A DNA stretch of 54,193 nucleotides from Sphingomonadales bacterium. GTDB taxonomy: Bacteria > Pseudomonadota > Alphaproteobacteria > Sphingomonadales > Sphingomonadaceae. Location: contig JAGWTB010000009.1 of the NCBI GenBank assembly GCA_028869175.1, positions 1 to 54,193 of the forward strand. Reading direction: 5' to 3'. Of this stretch, positions 35,691 to 46,175 are shown in pieces. Both the position numbers and the translations under genes were made by a program. The stretch's first letter is position 1; every line of letters begins with the position of its first letter. The notes under the pieces are model-generated. The model worked only from the letters and a program-made list of their open reading frames with translations. It ran no database searches and was not told the origin of the DNA.

Positions 35691-36757
35691 TCTACTGGCT
35701 GATGTTTGCCTATCCGGCGCTGTTCGCGCTGGTCGAGCGGCCGGGAGACAGCCGCAAGGGCCGGTTCGCCCTGGCCTGGGGACTGGCGATGATCGCCCTG
35801 GTGCTGCTGATCGGCCTGCGCTGGGAAACCGGCGGCGATTGGGGGAATTATGACCGCATCGTCCAGTCGGCGCTATGGTCGCGTGAACCGATTACCTTGC
35901 TCGACGATCCCGCCTTCACCCTGCTGACGCGCTTTGCCGCGGGTACGAAGTACGGGATGTTGACGATCACCATGGTCAGCGGACTGTTCATGGCGGCGGG
36001 ACTGACGCGCTTTTCCCTCGCCCAGCCGCGCCCCTGGCTGTGCCTTGCCGTGGCGGTGCCCTACCTCGTGGTCGTGCTGGGCATGGGCTATATCCGGCAA
36101 GGCATGGCGGTATCGCTGTTCATGGTGGCGCTTGCCGGCATCGGCAAAGGCAGTTCGCTGCGCTATGCCCTGTGGATCGTTGCGGCGGCGATGTTCCATT
36201 CCACCGCGATCATCCTCTTGCCGCTGGTGGTGGTGATTTCCCGCGCCCACATCGCGGTCCGTGCGGCCACGCTGATTCTGGTGGCACTGGTCTTCGCCTT
36301 TGCCGCGCTGTCTGCCAGGGCAGAACTGTTCGTCACCAATTATGTCGATGCCGAACTGGTATCCGCCGGTGCGGTCATCCGCCTGTTCATGACTGCGCTG
36401 CCCGCCGCGATCCTGATCGTCTGGCGTGATCGCTTCATTCTCGACAGTGCCGAGCGGCGCATTGTGCTGTTGCTGTCGCTGATCGCCATCGTCGCCTTCG
36501 CGCTGGTGCTGGTGTTCCCCGCTTCGACGGTAATCGACCGAACAGGGCTCTATCTGCTACCGCTGCAATGCCTGATCTACGCCCGCCTGCCCGAAGCGCT
36601 GGGCGGCAATCTGCGCACCGCGCGGGTGCTGGTGGTGGCGGTGGTGGCGCTATACGCCGCGTCGTTCTTCGTCTGGCTGAACTATGCGGTGAACGTATCC
36701 TACTGGCTGCCCTACCGTTTCTTCCCGCTGGAGGAGAGCGCGTGCCTCGAGTGCTGA
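35684..36757 (+). CDS. EpsG family polysaccharide polymerase-like membrane protein
   Basis: ATG overlaps AsnB stop; polytopic, LRWETGGDWGNYDRIV and GYIRQGMAVSLFMVAL typical of EpsG. Confidence 0.88.
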   Translation: MLIYWLMFAYPALFALVERPGDSRKGRFALAWGLAMIALVLLIGLRWETGGDWGNYDRIVQSALWSREPITLLDDPAFTLLTRFAAGTKYGMLTITMVSGLFMAAGLTRFSLAQPRPWLCLAVAVPYLVVVLGMGYIRQGMAVSLFMVALAGIGKGSSLRYALWIVAAAMFHSTAIILLPLVVVISRAHIAVRAATLILVALVFAFAALSARAELFVTNYVDAELVSAGAVIRLFMTALPAAILIVWRDRFILDSAERRIVLLLSLIAIVAFALVLVFPASTVIDRTGLYLLPLQCLIYARLPEALGGNLRTARVLVVAVVALYAASFFVWLNYAVNVSYWLPYRFFPLEESACLEC

Positions 36758-37866
36758 TGTCGATCAACGCGGCGTGGAACGTGGTCAACTTCCGCGCCGC
36801 ACTGGTCCGGGCGCTGTCCGGGGAGGACGGCCACCAGGTCATCGCCGCCGTGCCGGACGACGGCGCGCTGGACAAGGTGGCGGCATTGGGTGCCCGGCCC
36901 GTGGCACTGGCCATGACCAGCGGCAGTACTTCCATTTTCGGGGATCTGGCGCTGTTCTGGCGCTACCTGCGCCTGATGCGGCGCGAGCGGCCCGACATCT
37001 ATCTGGGCTGGACGATCAAGCCGAACACATACGGCTCGCTGGCCGCGCGGCTGTGCGGGGTGCCCCGGATCAACAACATTTCCGGTCTGGGCACTGCCTT
37101 TATCCGCACCGGCTGGCTTACCCGCATCGCCAGTGCCCTGTACCGGCTGGGACTGGGCGGCTCTTCGACTGTGTTCTTCCAGAACGCCGATGACGCAGCG
37201 CTGTTCCGGCGGCTCGGGCTGGTGCGGCAGAGTCAGATAGTGCTGCTCCCTGGCTCGGGGATCGATCTGGCACACTACGATCCCACCCGGTTTCCGCCCC
37301 GCGCGCCCGACGGAGAGTTCCGTTTCCTGCTCATTGCCCGGCTGATCCGTGACAAGGGCGTCCATGAATTCGTCGCGGCGGCCCGGCTCCTGCGCGCCCG
37401 CCATCCGCACCTGCGCTGGCAATTGCTTGGCTTTCTTGACGTCGATAACCGCACCGCGATCGATCGCGCGACGCTGGACGGCTGGGTGGCTGAAGAGCTG
37501 GTCGAATACCTCGGCGCGGCAGAGGACGTGCGCGGGCACATCGCCGCCGCCGACTGCATCGTTCTGCCCAGCTATCGCGAAGGCCTCTCGCGCGTGCTGC
37601 TCGAAGCGGCGGCGATGGAGAGGCCGGCCATCGCCAGCGACGTTCCCGGTTGCCGCGATGTCGTTTGCGACGGGGAGACCGGGCTGCTGTGCCAGGTGCA
37701 GGATGCCGCCAGCCTGGCCGAGGCCATGACGCGGATGGCCGCGCTGCCGGAAGCGGCGCGTGCGGCCATGGGGAGGGCGGCGCGGGTGCAGGCCGGCGCA
37801 CGGTTTTCCGAAGGCGCGGTGATCGCTGCCTATCGCACGGCGATTGCGCAGGCGCTCGGGCGTTGA
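36742..37866 (+). CDS. Glycosyltransferase family 4
   Basis: GTG start; LLIARLIRDKGVHEFVAAARLL, LPSYREGLSRVLLEAAAMERPAIASDVPGCRDVV. Confidence 0.92.
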   Translation: MPRVLMSINAAWNVVNFRAALVRALSGEDGHQVIAAVPDDGALDKVAALGARPVALAMTSGSTSIFGDLALFWRYLRLMRRERPDIYLGWTIKPNTYGSLAARLCGVPRINNISGLGTAFIRTGWLTRIASALYRLGLGGSSTVFFQNADDAALFRRLGLVRQSQIVLLPGSGIDLAHYDPTRFPPRAPDGEFRFLLIARLIRDKGVHEFVAAARLLRARHPHLRWQLLGFLDVDNRTAIDRATLDGWVAEELVEYLGAAEDVRGHIAAADCIVLPSYREGLSRVLLEAAAMERPAIASDVPGCRDVVCDGETGLLCQVQDAASLAEAMTRMAALPEAARAAMGRAARVQAGARFSEGAVIAAYRTAIAQALGR

Positions 37867-38038
37867 CAAATCGGCGCGGGCAAGGCCTCTAGGCGTCACT
37901 ACGCAGCTTGGGGAGCATCGCGGTGTCGGCCATGGGCCAATCGGTATGCCGCGCAGGCAGTGTGGAGGTTCGCACCGTCGCCGTCCGGACATGGTCCGGG
38001 CATCCGCCTGTTCATCCGGTTTGCGAACTGCTGCTGTC

Positions 38039-39364
38039 ATGACGCCCGAATCCGCGCCGCATCAGGCACTTTTTCCGCCGCCCGTCGTCGCGGTGATCGG
38101 GCTGGGCTATGTCGGGCTGCCGCTGGCAGTGCGGCTGGCTGGCGCGTTCCAGACCATCGGCTTCGATACCGACCCTGCGCGAATCGCGGCGCTGCGGCGC
38201 GGCGAGGACCGGACGGGCGAGGTCGACAAGGCGCGGCTGCTGGCCGCACAGTCAGGACAGTCGGGAGAGCGCGGCCTGCTGCTGCGTGACCGCGCCGATG
38301 CCTGCCCCGCCGCCGACGTCTACATCGTTACCGTGCCGACGCCGGTCGATGGTGCCAACCGCCCGGACCTGTCGCTGGTTGAAGCGGCGAGCGAGACGGT
38401 TGGGGCCATGCTCGATCCCGCGCGGCGGGCCATCGTGGTCTATGAAAGCACGGTATATCCAGGGGTTACCGAGGATATTTGCGGCCCGATCCTCGAACGC
38501 GCATCGGGTCTGGTGCGCGGCCGCGATTTCTTCCTCGGCTATAGCCCCGAGCGGATCAACCCCGGCGACCGCGACCATACCGTTGATCGCGTCACCAAGG
38601 TGGTGGCGGGCGAGAACGCCGCGGTGACCGAACGGCTTTGCGCGATTTACCGCGCGGTCACGGCAGGCGGGGTATTTGCCGCCGCCTCGATCCGCGTTGC
38701 CGAGGCGGCCAAGGTGATCGAGAATGCCCAGCGAGACATCAACATCGCCTTCGTCAACGAAGTGGCGCAGATCACCCACCGGCTGGGCATTTCGATCTGG
38801 GACGTGCTCGAAGCGGCGCGGACAAAGTGGAACTTCCTGCCATTCCAGCCCGGTCTGGTCGGCGGCCACTGCATCGGCGTCGATCCCTATTATCTCAGCC
38901 ACTGCGCCCAGGCGCTGGGCCATGAACCGCACGTTATCCTGGCAGGCCGGTCGATCAACGATGGCATGGCCGGCTGGGTGGCGCAGCGCTTCGGCAGCGC
39001 GTTGCCAGCGCGCGCACGGGTGCTGGTACTGGGGCTTACCTTCAAGGAAAACGTGCCCGACCTGCGCAATAGCAAGGTTGCCGATCTGGTGACGGAACTG
39101 CGCGGGCAGGGCCACGCGGTGGAGGTCCACGATCCGCTGGCGGACAGCACGGATGCGCGCCGCGAACATGGCCTGGACCTGCTCGATCAGCTGCCCGGCG
39201 CGGCGTTTGACGGCGTGATTCTTGCCGTGCCGCATCGCGCCTACCTCGATCTGCCGCTCGCGCGCCTTGCCGCGCTGGTCGCACCCGGCGGGCTGTTCGC
39301 CGATCTGAAGAATGCCTTGCCCGCGATGGCGGACCTGCCGGGATTGCGCCGATGGCGGATATGA
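38039..39364 (+). CDS. UDP-N-acetylhexosamine dehydrogenase (TviB/WbpA/WbpO-like)
   Basis: VAVIGLGYVGLPLAVRLAG, PTPVDGANRPDLSL, GVDPYYLSHCAQALG, LGLTFKENVPDLRNSKV. Confidence 0.92.
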   Translation: MTPESAPHQALFPPPVVAVIGLGYVGLPLAVRLAGAFQTIGFDTDPARIAALRRGEDRTGEVDKARLLAAQSGQSGERGLLLRDRADACPAADVYIVTVPTPVDGANRPDLSLVEAASETVGAMLDPARRAIVVYESTVYPGVTEDICGPILERASGLVRGRDFFLGYSPERINPGDRDHTVDRVTKVVAGENAAVTERLCAIYRAVTAGGVFAAASIRVAEAAKVIENAQRDINIAFVNEVAQITHRLGISIWDVLEAARTKWNFLPFQPGLVGGHCIGVDPYYLSHCAQALGHEPHVILAGRSINDGMAGWVAQRFGSALPARARVLVLGLTFKENVPDLRNSKVADLVTELRGQGHAVEVHDPLADSTDARREHGLDLLDQLPGAAFDGVILAVPHRAYLDLPLARLAALVAPGGLFADLKNALPAMADLPGLRRWRI

Positions 39365-40677
39365 GGACCATCGATACCCACGGCAAGACCCGCCCCGGCA
39401 ACGGCGCGGCTGCCTCGCGTGGAGGGGTGATCTGGAACCGCGCGCTGTTCCAGTTGCTGGGCGCGCTGCTGATCGCCGTGGCCGTGCCATACGCCGTTGC
39501 CGGGCTGGTGACGCCCTACCTGATGCAGCTCAGCCTCTATTACGTCTCGATGGCGGCCAGTACGGCGTCTATCGCGGCGGGGTTCTGGATGTTCCGCAAC
39601 CTCAGTTCGTTCCCCGGCATCCGGGCGAGCTACTACATCCTGCCGGTGTTCCTTTCGAACTTCGTCGCTGCCTTCACCCTGCTGCTCATGGCGCGACTGG
39701 CCTATAGCCGCCCCCTGCTGATCGCCAGCCTGCTGCTGGCGCTGGCGTGGTTCTATATCGTCTATCTGATGATCCAGCGCCGCCAGCGGCTGATCATCGC
39801 GGTGGTACCGTTCGGGCGGGTCGACAGCCTGCTCGGCATCGACACGGTGGTCTGGAACCAGCTTGCCGGGCCCGGCCTGCCGGCGGACTGCGCACTGGTG
39901 ACGGCCGATTTCGACCACGATCTCGCGCCCGAATGGCTCAACTTCCTGGCGGAATGTGCGCTGCACGATGTTCCTGTGCTGCATTACAAGCAGCTGCGCC
40001 AATCCTTGACCGGACAGGTGCAGATCGAGCGCCTTTCCGAGAACGCCTATGGCTCGCTGGTACCCAACGCCACCTACATCGCGATCAAGCGGCTGATCGA
40101 TTCGACTGTCGCGCTGGTGCTGATGCCTGTGCTGCTGCCGCTGTTTGCCGGCGTGGCGCTGGCGGTACGGCTGGATTCGCCGGGGCCGGCCTTCTTCCGC
40201 CAGACCCGCATCGGCTATCGCGGTCGGCCGTTCCGGGTGTGGAAATTCCGCACGATGCGCACCGGCAAGGCCGCGGTGCCCGCGCCCGGCGACCGGTTGC
40301 AGCAGGCCATCACCCAGCATAACGATCCGCGCGTTACCCGGCTTGGCCGCTGGCTGCGCCGCACCCGCATCGATGAACTGCCGCAGGCCTTCAACGTGCT
40401 GCGCGGCGAGATGAGCTGGATCGGTCCGCGCCCCGAAGCCGAAGACCTCTCGCGCTGGTACGAGGCCGAGCTGCCGTTCTACCGCTACCGCCACGTCGTC
40501 CGGCCCGGCATCTCCGGCTGGGCGCAGGTGAGCCAGGGCCATGTCGCCGATCTCGATTCGGTGCTGAAGAAGCTGAACTACGATTTCTTCTACATCAGCC
40601 GCTGCTCGCTTTGGATCGACGTGCTGATCCTGCTGCGAACGATCAAGACAATGCTGACGGGATTTGGCTCGCGTTAG
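39361..40677 (+). CDS. Exopolysaccharide polyprenyl glycosylphosphotransferase (initiating enzyme)
   Basis: ATGA overlap; RLDSPGPAFFRQTRIGYRGRPFRVWKFRTMR, LRRTRIDELPQAFNVLRGEMSWIGPRPE. Confidence 0.94.
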   Translation: MRTIDTHGKTRPGNGAAASRGGVIWNRALFQLLGALLIAVAVPYAVAGLVTPYLMQLSLYYVSMAASTASIAAGFWMFRNLSSFPGIRASYYILPVFLSNFVAAFTLLLMARLAYSRPLLIASLLLALAWFYIVYLMIQRRQRLIIAVVPFGRVDSLLGIDTVVWNQLAGPGLPADCALVTADFDHDLAPEWLNFLAECALHDVPVLHYKQLRQSLTGQVQIERLSENAYGSLVPNATYIAIKRLIDSTVALVLMPVLLPLFAGVALAVRLDSPGPAFFRQTRIGYRGRPFRVWKFRTMRTGKAAVPAPGDRLQQAITQHNDPRVTRLGRWLRRTRIDELPQAFNVLRGEMSWIGPRPEAEDLSRWYEAELPFYRYRHVVRPGISGWAQVSQGHVADLDSVLKKLNYDFFYISRCSLWIDVLILLRTIKTMLTGFGSR

Positions 40678-40717
40678 CCAAATTCGCGATACGTCCGTTC
40701 GTGGCGACCGGGGCTGG

Positions 40718-42424
40718 TCATGCGGTTGGCAGCAGGTGCCCGCCTTCAAATCGCAGAACCCGCTCGCACAGCGCCAGCGCTTCGGGGCGGTGGGCCACGG
40801 TTACCACGGTCGGCCTGCCGGGCAGGGCGGCAAGGTTGGCGAGGATGCGCCGTTCGGTGGCGATGTCCAGCGCATTGGTCGCTTCATCCAGCACCAGCAG
40901 CACCGGGCGGCGGATCAGCGCTCGGGCGAGGGCGAGGCGCTGGCGTTCGCCGCCGGAAAGGCGGATGCCGCGTTCGCCCACCATCTCGTCCAGCCCGTCC
41001 GGCAGCGCGGCGACGACCTCAGCCGCTTCGGCCAGCGCCAGCGCCTCGGCAATCGCGGCATCGCTCACCCCGTCGATGCCCCAGGTCAGGTTGCGGCGCA
41101 GGCTGTCGTTGAACAGGTAGCTGTCCTGCGCGACATAGGCGATGCCCGCACGCCAGCGGTGCAGCGCCGCGCCGTCGAGCGCCTCGCCGCCGACCGAGAC
41201 CGTGCCCGCCTGCGGTTCGAGCAACCCGCAGAGCAGATCGACGAAGGTGGTCTTGCCCGCGCCCGAAGGCCCGGAAATGCCGATATGGCTGCCCTGCGGG
41301 ATCGTCAGGGTCACCTCCGTCAGGCCCGCGCCGCCGGGATGGTGATAGGAGACGCCACCGAAGGTCACCGCTCCGCGCAGCGGAACGGCGGGCTCCTCGC
41401 CCGGCTCGGCCCGGTCGGCAGCGGCGAGGCTGGTCTGGAGCGCTTCGACTTCGCCATGGGCGGCCAGGGTGCCGGCCAGCTGGTGCAGGCTGCGCAGCAG
41501 GGCTGTGGCCGGACCCAGCATCCGCGCGAAGACGGCCATGGCGGCGATCAGCGCCACGCCGCCCGCCCCGCTGCGCAAGCCGGTCCAGACCATCACGGCC
41601 AGCGCCAGCGCGGCGGCCATCGCGCCCAGCACCCGGCTGCGCCCGGCGCGGCGATCGTAGTCGCGCTGGCGGCGGACGATCTCGCCAGAGGCTTCGGCCA
41701 TTTCCGCCACGAAGGCCTGCTGCATGTTCTGCGCCAGTGCCAGCTTGAGCCCGCCCAGCAGTTGCCCGGCAAGGTTGGTCAGGGCCATGGTCCCGCGCCG
41801 GTTTTCCGCCGCCAGCGCCCGCGCTCGGCCTAGCGACGGCAATGCGGCGATCAGGGCCAGGGTGGCCGCACCGAGCGCCAGCAGGGCCAGCGGCCATGCC
41901 AGCAGGGCCAGCAGGGTCGTCTGCGCCAGCAGCATCACGGTGCCGATGCCGCATGCCAGCAGCATGGCGAGCGCGGAGCCCAGTCGGGGCACTTCCGCGC
42001 CCAGCACATGAGTCACCCGCGCATGGCACAGCGTGGCAAGATCCTGCCAGCGGGAGCGCGCCAGTACCTGCATCAGGGTGATCCGCCGGTGCTCGACATA
42101 GCGGGTCTGCAAGCCGTTGACCGCCCGGTCGCGCGCCGCGAGCACCAGCGCGCGCGCGGCTATCGCGAGGACGAACAGCGCCAGCATCGCGGCCAGCCGG
42201 CTCTCCGCGCTGCACAGGCCGCTGCGGGCGCAGGCCTGCGCAGAGAAGGCCGCCAGTCGCCCGCTGCCCGGAGCGACGACGAGAGCCACCAGCGGCACGA
42301 TCATCGCCAGGCTGATGCCCTCGCTCAGTGCGCCGAGCAGCACCAGCAGCGCAGCCGGGAGCGCGGCAGCGCCGGCAAAGCGCAGGAAATCGCGCCCCAG
42401 CCGCAAGGCCGCGCTGGCCATCAT
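40718..42424 (-). CDS. ABC transporter, fused permease/ATPase
   Basis: GPSGAGKTTFVDLLCGLLEPQ, IRLSGGERQRLALARALIRRPVLLVLDEATNALD; start MMASAALRLG. Confidence 0.92.
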   Translation of the reverse strand: MMASAALRLGRDFLRFAGAAALPAALLVLLGALSEGISLAMIVPLVALVVAPGSGRLAAFSAQACARSGLCSAESRLAAMLALFVLAIAARALVLAARDRAVNGLQTRYVEHRRITLMQVLARSRWQDLATLCHARVTHVLGAEVPRLGSALAMLLACGIGTVMLLAQTTLLALLAWPLALLALGAATLALIAALPSLGRARALAAENRRGTMALTNLAGQLLGGLKLALAQNMQQAFVAEMAEASGEIVRRQRDYDRRAGRSRVLGAMAAALALAVMVWTGLRSGAGGVALIAAMAVFARMLGPATALLRSLHQLAGTLAAHGEVEALQTSLAAADRAEPGEEPAVPLRGAVTFGGVSYHHPGGAGLTEVTLTIPQGSHIGISGPSGAGKTTFVDLLCGLLEPQAGTVSVGGEALDGAALHRWRAGIAYVAQDSYLFNDSLRRNLTWGIDGVSDAAIAEALALAEAAEVVAALPDGLDEMVGERGIRLSGGERQRLALARALIRRPVLLVLDEATNALDIATERRILANLAALPGRPTVVTVAHRPEALALCERVLRFEGGHLLPTA

Positions 42425-43392
42425 GCCGGTTTCACGCCCCAGGCTTCGACGCCGTTTCCGCCGATCCACACGTGGATGTCCCGCGCGCCGAGGCCTTCCA
42501 GCGTGGCGCGGATCTGCTCGGGACGACGCAGATGCTTGAACACGTCGGTCGTGCTGTCGTGGGTGTCGAGCTGCGACCAGCGATAATGCATGTCGCGGTC
42601 CTTCAGCGCCATGTCGGGGTAGTAGAACCGGACGGGGGAAAGGCGGCGGACCACCCTTTGCAGCAGGTAGGAATCGCGGAAGCGCCAGTGCCACGGAAAC
42701 CAGAAATCGGTAATCCGCTCCACCACGCCAGCGCGCTTTTCCGGGGCCATGCGCAGGATGAACCAGCGGTAGAGGCTGGCGGCATCACCCACCGGGGTTG
42801 GCAGGAGGAAGCGCCAGCGGAAGCGGTAGTGATCGATCACCAGCCGCCCGCCGGGCCGCACCATGCGCCACAGTGCGGCGATGCTGTCCTCGGGCGAGGG
42901 GGTGTGCTGCAACACGCCCAGGCAGATGACATGGTCATAGCTCGCTTCGGCAAAGGGCGGGCAGCGGATGTCGCCCTGGGCCAGCGTCAGGTGATCGCTC
43001 GCCCCGTTGTTCGCGGCGTTGGCGGCGACGGCGGAGGAGTAGTCGAACGAATGGACCTCCGCCCCGGCCGCCAGCAACACTTCGGTAAAGCGGCCTGCGC
43101 CCGATCCGGCTTCGAGCACGCGCTTGCCGCCGAGCGAGTCCAGCTCGCCGCGTAGGCACCGCGCCAGCCGGTCGCGCGTCAGGGTAAGGCCGGTGTGCGA
43201 ATCGAGCTGGGTCTGGGGAAACCGGTTCCATTGCGCGCCGAAATCATCGGCATAGTTGCCCGGCGGCACGAAGCGCGGAATGCCGCTGACAATCGGGTGA
43301 CGCGTGCCGTCCGGCGCAACCAGCGCGTCGCCCTCGTGCGCCAGTATGGCCCCGCTGGCGGGATCGCGGAAAGCCGTGAAGTCCGGGTTCAC
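42421..43392 (-). CDS. Class I SAM-dependent methyltransferase with Trm112-like N-terminus
   Basis: PIVSGIPRFV N-term; KRVLEAGSGAGRFTEVLLAAGAEVHSFDYSSAVAAN. Confidence 0.88.
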   Translation of the reverse strand: MNPDFTAFRDPASGAILAHEGDALVAPDGTRHPIVSGIPRFVPPGNYADDFGAQWNRFPQTQLDSHTGLTLTRDRLARCLRGELDSLGGKRVLEAGSGAGRFTEVLLAAGAEVHSFDYSSAVAANAANNGASDHLTLAQGDIRCPPFAEASYDHVICLGVLQHTPSPEDSIAALWRMVRPGGRLVIDHYRFRWRFLLPTPVGDAASLYRWFILRMAPEKRAGVVERITDFWFPWHWRFRDSYLLQRVVRRLSPVRFYYPDMALKDRDMHYRWSQLDTHDSTTDVFKHLRRPEQIRATLEGLGARDIHVWIGGNGVEAWGVKPA

Positions 43393-43467
43393 GGGCGGAA
43401 GGCGCTCTGTGCGAAGATCATGGCGCGGCGATAGCAGGCACGCCGCGCTGCCGCTACTGCGCCGGCC

Positions 43468-44472
43468 TCAATCGCGTTCGGGCACGGGCGCGATCTTCTG
43501 CAGTTCGGGCATTACCTCGGCCAGCAGCTTCAGGCTTTGCCAGCCCAGCTCAGGCGGCATGCCGCCCATCAGCGGCATGAAGGTGAGCGAGCCGATGGCA
43601 TCGACGGTCCTGGCTTTTTCCAGCAGTTCTTCGGGGGTGCAGACGGTGAAGATGCCGCAGCTGCGCAGGGCCTCTTCGCTGGCCAGCAGGCCGCGGAATG
43701 GCGAATTCGCCCCGCTTTCCTCGGCGATGCGAGCATAGTCGCCCACCGCGTGCTTGAGGTGCGGCATGATCGCCGCCCAGGCGGCTTCGGGATCGTGGGT
43801 CAGGTGGACGTCGCCGACACCGCCCGGCCCGAACTTGCGCCCCGGTTCGCGGCCGAGGCGGCGACATTCGGCGTCATAGAGGCCGAACAGCCCGCGCTGC
43901 ATCGGTCCGAAACCCAGCCCGAACCGCGCTGCCCGCTTAGCCGAGGCTTCCACCCCGCCGCCGACGATCAGGATGTCTTCCGGTTGCTGCACCGGCAGCG
44001 GCCGCACGAAAATCTCGCGCCCGCCGGCTTCGAACCGATCACCATGCAGGGCCCGCAGGATGATCTCGATGCCTTCGTCGAGCAGCTTGCCGCGCTGCTT
44101 CATCGAGGAGTTGAACATGCGGAACTCCGCATCGACATAGCCCGCGCCGATGATCACATCGAGCCGCCCGCCGGACATCAGGTCCAGCACGGCGATCTGT
44201 TCGGCGATCTTCACCGGATCGTGCAGCGGCAGTACCACCGCGCCCAGCGTGATGCGGCATTGCTTCGTGCGCGCCGCGAAGCCGCCGCCCAGCACGAAGG
44301 GCGTGGGCAGGTAACTGTCGGCAAAGCCGTGGTGCTCCATGGCGTTGATTGCCGAAACGCCGATCTCGTCGGCGAACTGCGCCATGTCGAGTGCCGCTGC
44401 ATAGAGGTCGCGCGTCGGCGGGCCGAAGTCCGGCGAGCGCATGTCGAATTTCAGCGAGGTGCGGATGGCCAT
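43468..44472 (-). CDS. LLM class flavin-dependent oxidoreductase
   Basis: AQFADEIGVSAINAMEHHG, LGAVVLPLHDPVKIAEQIAVLDLMSGGRLDVIIGAGY; RBS AGGAG before ATG 44472. Confidence 0.93.
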   Translation of the reverse strand: MAIRTSLKFDMRSPDFGPPTRDLYAAALDMAQFADEIGVSAINAMEHHGFADSYLPTPFVLGGGFAARTKQCRITLGAVVLPLHDPVKIAEQIAVLDLMSGGRLDVIIGAGYVDAEFRMFNSSMKQRGKLLDEGIEIILRALHGDRFEAGGREIFVRPLPVQQPEDILIVGGGVEASAKRAARFGLGFGPMQRGLFGLYDAECRRLGREPGRKFGPGGVGDVHLTHDPEAAWAAIMPHLKHAVGDYARIAEESGANSPFRGLLASEEALRSCGIFTVCTPEELLEKARTVDAIGSLTFMPLMGGMPPELGWQSLKLLAEVMPELQKIAPVPERD

Positions 44473-44549
44473 GGGCAATCTCCTTTGGCCACACGATTGC
44501 GCGGGCGAGCGGGCTGCGCCAGTCCCCAGGGCGGGTTATCGCCGGGGCG

Positions 44550-46172
44550 TCAGCACAGGCGCGGGAGGACCAGTGCGGATTGGCCGCCGAGCAGCACCTC
44601 TTGCTGCGCGGGGACCAGCGTGGTGGCTGTCGCCAGCGGTTCGCCGGTGCCGGGGTTGCGGGCAAAGCGCGGGTGCGCGCCGCTGGCGACGATCAGCATC
44701 AGCCGGTGTCCCTTGCGGAAGCGCCAGGCGGTGGGCCAGCAATCGATGACGATGCGCCGCACGCCGTCCGCACCTGCCACCGGGCGCTGCGGGCGCAGCC
44801 GCAGATAGCCGTCGCAGACCTGCCGGGCTTTCCCGCGCGGATCGACGTCGCACAGGCAGGCGAAGAAATCGGTATGTTCCCGGTCCGACCGCACGGCGAG
44901 TTCGACGCTGACCGGGCCAATCACGTCGCAATCGGCATCGAGCGCATCGCTGGTGAACTGCGCCGTATCGCTGCGGGCGACCAGCGCCGCCATGTCGCGC
45001 TGCTTGTCGCCGCCCATTACCAGCGGACCGTGGACGGCGGGGGTGGGATCGGCGGGATCGTAGGTATAGCGCGCCGGTTGCTCCGCGCTGTCGCCAGCGT
45101 CCGGGGCGAGCCTGCCCCCCGCGCGCAGGTGCAGCCTGAGTTCGGCGGAGCCCGGCGGCGGCCAGGATGGAAATTCGCGCCACTGGTTGGCTTCCTGCAG
45201 CCACAGCCGCACCGGCAGCCGGTCGGCATGGGGCGTGCGGCCTTCACCCAGCGCGGCGTAGAGCGCCACGGCGTCGCGCATCGATTCGGCCATGCCGCCC
45301 GGCGCGGCGTGGCTCCATGCGCCCACCGTGATCCAGCTCGGCTGCCCGGCGGCCTGGCGCGCGGCGAAATCGCGCAGCTGGTGCGGCAGGAAGATGTCCT
45401 GCCAGCCCGCGACCATCGATACCGGCGCGGCAACCTGCGGCACTGCGGGCGAATGGTTCAGCGCCTGCCACCACGGGTCTTGCGGATCGTCATGCGCGGT
45501 CCATTCGCGCCACCAGTCAACCGGCTTGCCAAAGGCCGCTTCGTCCATTGTGCCCACCGGCAGCCGGGCCAGCGCGGGGGAGAGGTCTGGCTGCTTGCGG
45601 CTCATCCCCACGCCGGACAGGATCATCTGCATGGTCTGGGTCCAGCCCAGCATTCCCCCCAGGGTAAAGCCCCCGAATCCAAGCAGTTCGTCGGTGAAGT
45701 TCGACAGCGTCATGGAAAGCGCCATGCCGTCCAGCGATTGCGGATCGGCAGCGGCCATCGCCCATTGGACATTGCCGAGGTAGCTGGTGCCGAAGGTGTA
45801 GAGCTTGCCGCCGAACCACGGCTGCGCCTTGATCCAGGCGAGGGTGTCTGCCCCGTCGTCCCTTTCCTGCCGCATCGGGTTGAACATGCCTTCGGAGCCG
45901 CTGGTGCCGCGCACGCTCTGCGCCACCACCTGCACCCCGCGCTCGGCCAGCAGCGCCGCCATCATGCCGAACAGCGCGCTGCGGCCGTAGGGGCTGCGGA
46001 TCAGCACCACCGGGGCCTGCGGCGCTTCGGGGGAATGGTAGCGGTCAGCCAGCAGATGGACGCCGTCGCGCAGCGGCATGCGCAGTGGCTCCACGGCGAT
46101 GCTGGCATGGCGGCGACGGGGAAGGCGCAGAGCCTTGCCGATGGCCCAGCGAATCAAGGGGTTGGCAGCCAT
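44550..46172 (-). CDS. CocE/NonD family hydrolase (X-Pro dipeptidyl-peptidase-like)
   Basis: MPLRDGVHLLADRYHS, VLIRSPYGRS, RGTSGSEG, FGTSYLGNVQWAMAA. Confidence 0.93.
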   Translation of the reverse strand: MAANPLIRWAIGKALRLPRRRHASIAVEPLRMPLRDGVHLLADRYHSPEAPQAPVVLIRSPYGRSALFGMMAALLAERGVQVVAQSVRGTSGSEGMFNPMRQERDDGADTLAWIKAQPWFGGKLYTFGTSYLGNVQWAMAAADPQSLDGMALSMTLSNFTDELLGFGGFTLGGMLGWTQTMQMILSGVGMSRKQPDLSPALARLPVGTMDEAAFGKPVDWWREWTAHDDPQDPWWQALNHSPAVPQVAAPVSMVAGWQDIFLPHQLRDFAARQAAGQPSWITVGAWSHAAPGGMAESMRDAVALYAALGEGRTPHADRLPVRLWLQEANQWREFPSWPPPGSAELRLHLRAGGRLAPDAGDSAEQPARYTYDPADPTPAVHGPLVMGGDKQRDMAALVARSDTAQFTSDALDADCDVIGPVSVELAVRSDREHTDFFACLCDVDPRGKARQVCDGYLRLRPQRPVAGADGVRRIVIDCWPTAWRFRKGHRLMLIVASGAHPRFARNPGTGEPLATATTLVPAQQEVLLGGQSALVLPRLC

Positions 46173-46175
46173 GGC

